Shown: positions 60,373 through 64,000 of the stretch, piece after piece
Layout of the letters: each line of letters opens with the position of its first letter
Position numbering within the stretch: the stretch's first letter is position 1
Source of the DNA: JBLEFH01 sp047345645
GTDB taxonomy: Bacteria > Pseudomonadota > Alphaproteobacteria > Rhodobacterales > Rhodobacteraceae
Assembly: GCA_047345645.1 (NCBI GenBank)
Contig: JBLEFH010000008.1
Direction: 5' to 3' (one strand)
Length of the DNA stretch: 64,000 bases
Notes under the pieces: model-generated
What the model was told of the DNA's origin: nothing
What the model saw: the letters and a program-made list of their open reading frames with translations, nothing else
Databases searched by the model: none
Translations under genes and position numbers: made by a program

Positions 60373-60876
60373 ATGGACCGTTCCCTTCCCATGCTGATGA
60401 TCGGCCTCATCTTCGGCGGCGGCCTTGGCTTTGCCTTCGGGATGAGCGAAGGCAGCGGCGCGGCGGGCCATGATCATGCAGACCCGGCCCAGCACAGCAC
60501 CGCCATGGCCGCCGGGATGAGCATGGCGAGCCACAGCCATGACAATCCGGTGGAGGTCGCGGCGGACGAAACCGCCCCCGCGATCACGCTCACCGCCGAA
60601 AAGGACGCGATGGAGGGCTGGAACCTGCATCTGATGCCGCAGAATTTCCGCTTCACCCCGGAGAATGTGAACACCGATTATGCACCCGGCGAGGGCCATG
60701 CGCATATCTATGTGAACGGGCAAAAGCTGATGCGCGTCTACAGCGAATGGGTGCATCTCGGCGCCTTGCCGAGCGGCGATCTCACCATCACCGCAAGCCT
60801 TTACAGCAACGACCACCGCCCGATCATGGTGGATGGCCAGCCGGCTGAGGCGCAGACGCAGATTACGGTGGAGTGA
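60373..60876 (+). CDS. His-rich membrane-anchored periplasmic protein, CbtAB-linked
   Basis: A 167-residue protein anchored by one N-terminal helix (residues 7-23, MLMIGLIFGGGLGFAFG) with a His-rich stretch (GHDHADPAQHS, MASHSHDNP) and a compact beta-rich domain from about residue 70 (EGHAHIYVNGQKLMRVYSEW, IMVDGQPAEAQTQITV). It follows cbtA on the same strand and ends before a strong terminator, so it is likely under the same riboswitch. I infer metal (cobalt) binding or delivery to CbtAB; the family is not named here. Confidence 0.75.
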   Translation: MDRSLPMLMIGLIFGGGLGFAFGMSEGSGAAGHDHADPAQHSTAMAAGMSMASHSHDNPVEVAADETAPAITLTAEKDAMEGWNLHLMPQNFRFTPENVNTDYAPGEGHAHIYVNGQKLMRVYSEWVHLGALPSGDLTITASLYSNDHRPIMVDGQPAEAQTQITVE

Positions 60877-60913
60877 AGGGCGGCGCTTTTTCGCGCTGCC
60901 CCTGAAAGAAAGT

Positions 60914-60950
60914 GGGCCGGTTCATCCCTCAACAGTGAACCGGCCCTTTT
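60914..60950. terminator. Terminator of the cbt operon, possibly bidirectional
   Basis: GGGCCGGTTCA (60914-60924) pairs with TGAACCGGCCC (60936-60946) over an 11-base loop, followed on plus by TTTTCC. On minus the stem is followed by ACTTTCTTTC, so it may also stop transcripts of the convergent outer-membrane protein gene. Confidence 0.9.
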
Positions 60951-60971
60951 CCTCATGCGCCGCCGCGCGGT

Positions 60972-63900
60972 TTAGAACTTTGCGATGGCGTTGAGGAACA
61001 CGCCCTGATCGTCCAGTGTCAGGTCGGTCAGGTCATCCGAGAATTTGCCGAAATTATAGCCCGCGCCGACTTTGAAATTGTTGCCAAAGTGGCGGTAGCC
61101 GGCGGCGAGAAAGCCGCTATCGGTGGTGTCGGCCTGCTCTTGATGGAGCGCACGGGCTTCCAGCAGCACGTCCCAGTTATGGACGATGTGATAGCGTGCA
61201 TTGGCGACCACGAGCCAGGCGTCGTTTTCATAGAAATCATCGCTGGAGGTGGAGGCCGCTTCGGACCAGCGCCCGCCGATCTTGCCGCCAAGGGCCCATT
61301 TCTCGGTGAGGTCATATTCCGCATCGAGGGTGAAGACATGGCTTTCCTGACGGGGGCCGCGGGAATCCGTGCCGTCCACGGTTTGGCCATACATATCATA
61401 GAGATAGCGGTATTTGAACAGCATGTTCAGCCGGTCATTCGTCACCGGGCGCAGGGCGAAACCGAGGACCACATCGGTCAGGCGGCCATCGCGGATCGAG
61501 CTTTCATCGGTGTCGGTATCCGCATAGTCGAAATAGCCCAGAAGCGTGCGGGACTCGTCGATGTCGTAATCGGCTTTCATGCTGATCAGCAGCGTGTCGG
61601 CATCGCGGTCGAGGGTCATCGGGCGGTCGTCATCATCGCGCTCGCGGCGATATTCGATCCGGCCCGAGGCGGTCAGTTTGTCATCCTGATATTTCGCCCC
61701 GAGGCTGACGGCGCGGCGCTTGAAATCGCCGCTTTCGTCGTCCTCTATCTGCCCGATATCGAAGCCGAGCGAGTAGGTCAGGAAGTCGTTCGCCTGATAA
61801 TCGACGCCGTAAGTGCTGGTGAGCGTGTCGCGGTCGCTGAACACCTCATAGGTGTTTTCCGCATACATGGTCGTGCGGTCATTGACGTTGCGCCGCCCGC
61901 CGACGACGAAACGGCCCTTGTTTTCGCTGAGCGAATTGAACGAGCCGCGGCGGTCGAAGGCGTCCGGGTCCAGCTCATAGCCGAAATAGAGGCTGCTGCC
62001 ATCCTCGCGCTCATAGGAGGCCAGCACATCCGCGCCGGTGCCGAGCGTGCCGTCGGAGATCTCACCCGCCAGCGTCCAGCCATTGCCGAAATCGCGCTCG
62101 ACGCCAAGGCCGACGCGGTTGTTGCGCGAGAGCCCGTCATGGCTGACCGTGGTTTGGCCGAGCAGCGAGAAGCTGAGATCTTCGCTCACGACGCGGGTGT
62201 AGCGCAGGGCCACATCGGTCCGCTTGCCGCTTTCGCGCAGGGTTTCGCGGCGCACATGCTCGATGCCGAAGGCCCATTTGTTGGTGCCGTCCATATCGTA
62301 AAGCGCTTCGAACCCGCCCTCTTCCTCGCGGCGGTCCTCATCGTCGCGGACGGTGTCGTAATAGCCGCGCCATGTCAGGCGTTCGGAGGATCTGATATCG
62401 GCCTCAAAGCCCCAGAGGCGCTCGCCGGTCGAGACGGTGTAATCGAGCGAGGTGAAGCCCTCTTCGCGGTCCTCATAATAGGCCGTAACAACGCCTTCCG
62501 TGGTCAGCCCGACCTCTTGCAGATCAATCTCCGCATCGACGCGAAGCGCGTCGCCGGTGCCGTCTTCGCTGTCCGTGGTGTCATAGATCAGGCCGCCATC
62601 GAGCGAGGAGCGGTAGCCATAGCCCGGCCCTTCGCTGCGCGCATATTCAGCCTCGATGAAGCTGCGCGCGCCGAGGCGGAAATGAATGTCGCCGCCATAC
62701 GCTTCCTGATCGGCAAGGCCCGTGTCATCATGCTGGCCGGAGACGCCGACGCGGACGCTGTCCGTCAGCCACGCCTCGGCCCGCCCGCCAAGCGAGGAGC
62801 CATCGACGGAGAGATCCACCGGCGTGTATTCATATTGCACGACGAGATTGACCTCGGAATCGCCGCCCGGATTGGTGACGACGACGCCCTCGCCCGCCCA
62901 TGCCGAAAGCGGCTGCGCGAGGCGCACGCTGCCTTGCAGATGGTTCACCTCATAGTCGATTCCGGGGCGCAGTTGGCGGCGGTCGATCACCCGGCCGGTG
63001 GTGCTGTCGCGCAGCTCCACCGTGACGACTTCGGAGCCGCGGGTAATGTCCTGACGGCTCAGGAAATAGATGGAGCCGCCGGTGCCGCGCAACACATCGC
63101 GCTGCGGCAGGTTGTCGGGGCGCGCGGCATAAAGCGTGAACTGCGCGCGCGGCTCGCCAAAGGAGGTCTGGCGCTGCGATTCCCAATGGGCGTTGGCGCC
63201 GTAAAGCACCCGCTCATTACGCAGATATTCGGTGTTGGAAAGCTCCGCCTGCGAGTTGCCCCAGATGAAATAATTCCGGTCCTTCTCGACGCGCAGATAG
63301 AATTTGCCCTGGGTCGGCGCATCCTCAACGATAGAGGAGCCGTCGCCATAGGTCGGGTAAAACTCATTGGGGTCGATGCGGTCGAGCAGGCTGGAGGGGT
63401 CTTTCTCGTCAAATTCGGAGAAAAGATCCTGCACATCGTCTTCCTGCGTGTCGGCGGCGATGGTGAACTCCGTGCCATCCGCCGTGTAGCCGTTGACGTA
63501 GAAAGCGAGACGCCCGCGGGTATAGGTGTCCGTGTCGCCATCTTCCTCTTCATTGAGGCCGATCGTCACATCGGTGAGCGCGGTGTAGAAAATGTCGTAG
63601 CGCGGGATTTCGATGTCGCGGGAGAAGCTGAGATCCTGCGACGGGCCGACGACGCGCACATCAATGGCATGGGCGCCGACGGGCAAGATGCGCTGCATCA
63701 CGAAATCGCCCTCGGGTGCGGGGGCAACCGCTTCGCCAAGCGTGTAGACCGTGCCGCCGGGCGCGACATTCTCGCCCGACACGGTGACCGCGCCGCCCCG
63801 GACCGGGATCGCCCGGCGGGTGGCGGCATCGCTGCCCTCTTCCACCCCTTCGGCCAGGTTGCGGCTGTCCGAGAGCGAGAGCGGAATATCCATCGTCTCG

Positions 63901-64000
63901 TCGTAACGGCCCTCAGCGTCATAGACGCGATGAACGGCGACAACGCGGCCCCCTTCCGGCACCGTAATGGTCGCCTGCCCGTTCGGGTCCACCGGAACCA
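60972..64000 (-). CDS. Large outer-membrane beta-barrel protein, N-terminus outside the window
   Basis: At least 1006 residues read to the window edge with no stop; the GTG at 63990-63992 is probably not the true start. The first visible 600 residues are Ig-like or periplasmic beta-sandwich domains (TFGEPRAQFTLYAARPDN, RQLRPGIDYEVNHLQGSVRLAQP, VVTNPGGDSEVNLVVQYEY). The second half has alternating hydrophobic strands with acidic turns and ends VFLNAIAKF, a C-terminal Phe typical of outer-membrane barrels. Very rich in Asp, Glu, Arg and Tyr. Family not named with certainty; candidates are large surface proteins with a TonB-receptor-like or porin-like barrel. Confidence 0.8.
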   Translation of the reverse strand, partial: VPVDPNGQATITVPEGGRVVAVHRVYDAEGRYDETMDIPLSLSDSRNLAEGVEEGSDAATRRAIPVRGGAVTVSGENVAPGGTVYTLGEAVAPAPEGDFVMQRILPVGAHAIDVRVVGPSQDLSFSRDIEIPRYDIFYTALTDVTIGLNEEEDGDTDTYTRGRLAFYVNGYTADGTEFTIAADTQEDDVQDLFSEFDEKDPSSLLDRIDPNEFYPTYGDGSSIVEDAPTQGKFYLRVEKDRNYFIWGNSQAELSNTEYLRNERVLYGANAHWESQRQTSFGEPRAQFTLYAARPDNLPQRDVLRGTGGSIYFLSRQDITRGSEVVTVELRDSTTGRVIDRRQLRPGIDYEVNHLQGSVRLAQPLSAWAGEGVVVTNPGGDSEVNLVVQYEYTPVDLSVDGSSLGGRAEAWLTDSVRVGVSGQHDDTGLADQEAYGGDIHFRLGARSFIEAEYARSEGPGYGYRSSLDGGLIYDTTDSEDGTGDALRVDAEIDLQEVGLTTEGVVTAYYEDREEGFTSLDYTVSTGERLWGFEADIRSSERLTWRGYYDTVRDDEDRREEEGGFEALYDMDGTNKWAFGIEHVRRETLRESGKRTDVALRYTRVVSEDLSFSLLGQTTVSHDGLSRNNRVGLGVERDFGNGWTLAGEISDGTLGTGADVLASYEREDGSSLYFGYELDPDAFDRRGSFNSLSENKGRFVVGGRRNVNDRTTMYAENTYEVFSDRDTLTSTYGVDYQANDFLTYSLGFDIGQIEDDESGDFKRRAVSLGAKYQDDKLTASGRIEYRRERDDDDRPMTLDRDADTLLISMKADYDIDESRTLLGYFDYADTDTDESSIRDGRLTDVVLGFALRPVTNDRLNMLFKYRYLYDMYGQTVDGTDSRGPRQESHVFTLDAEYDLTEKWALGGKIGGRWSEAASTSSDDFYENDAWLVVANARYHIVHNWDVLLEARALHQEQADTTDSGFLAAGYRHFGNNFKVGAGYNFGKFSDDLTDLTLDDQGVFLNAIAKF

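Overview
The window comes from a GC-rich alphaproteobacterial chromosome, most likely a member of the Rhodobacterales (Rhodobacteraceae or Roseobacter group). The main reasons are a gene transfer agent cluster in the RcGTA gene order, an aerobic (late cobalt insertion) cobalamin pathway with CobN, CobG, CobE and CobF, a phosphatase-kinase-CbiB-CobC block in the order known from Rhodobacter as bluF-E-D-C, and housekeeping blocks dnaB-alr-radA-cvpA-purF and mltG-fabF-acpP-fabG-fabD. No tRNA, rRNA, insertion sequence, integrase or CRISPR array was seen.

Region 1 (1-7.6 kb, minus strand) is the head and early tail part of an RcGTA-like cluster: g1, terL (g2), portal (g3), g3.5, prohead protease (g4), capsid (g5), g6 to g10.1, and the 5' part of the tape measure gene g11, cut by the window edge. 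Most genes overlap by 4 bases or abut. A good promoter lies just after mltG, but a strong hairpin with a U-rich tail sits between it and g1. Further hairpins lie between terL and portal and between capsid and g6, so readthrough of RNA hairpins may set the level of each block.

Region 2 (7.6-16.6 kb): mltG and fatty-acid genes (minus), then the divergent rpsF-rpsR-rplI operon. A low-GC gene of unknown function with its own palindromic upstream region is wedged between them. A membrane-anchored protein and a small P-loop protein follow.

Region 3 (16.6-36.4 kb): dnaB, alr, a PqiA-like protein, radA, cvpA, purF and two SDR-type proteins on plus; der, a BamB-like lipoprotein and a YfgM-like protein on minus; then an ABC exporter, a LOG protein, a RarD-like transporter, an AGE-family isomerase and a siderophore-interacting protein. 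A 103-base element with perfect 12-bp inverted ends lies upstream of dnaB and is a candidate structured RNA or a small mobile repeat.

Region 4 (36.4-60.9 kb) is a nearly complete cobalamin locus. A cobalamin riboswitch on minus heads DUF1636-cobW-cobN-cobG-cobH-cobI-cobJ-cobL-cobE-cobM-cobB-cobA-cobF, with cobK alone on the opposite strand. Divergently run cobO, a membrane protein and cobQ. After a repeat array made of decayed copies of the cobC 3' end come cobC, cbiB, a BluE-like threonine kinase and a phosphatase (minus), then cobU-cobT-cobS (plus). A second cobalamin riboswitch controls cbtB-cbtA (cobalt uptake) and a His-rich anchored protein. Together these genes import cobalt, build the corrin ring, insert cobalt, adenosylate and attach the nucleotide loop. 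CobS/CobT chelatase subunits, a CobR-type reductase and BluB are not in this window.

Region 5 (61-64 kb, minus): the C-terminal 1000 or so residues of a large outer-membrane beta-barrel protein, cut by the window edge. The only gene-free stretch over 300 bases is 53217-53569, which holds the cobC-tail repeats.
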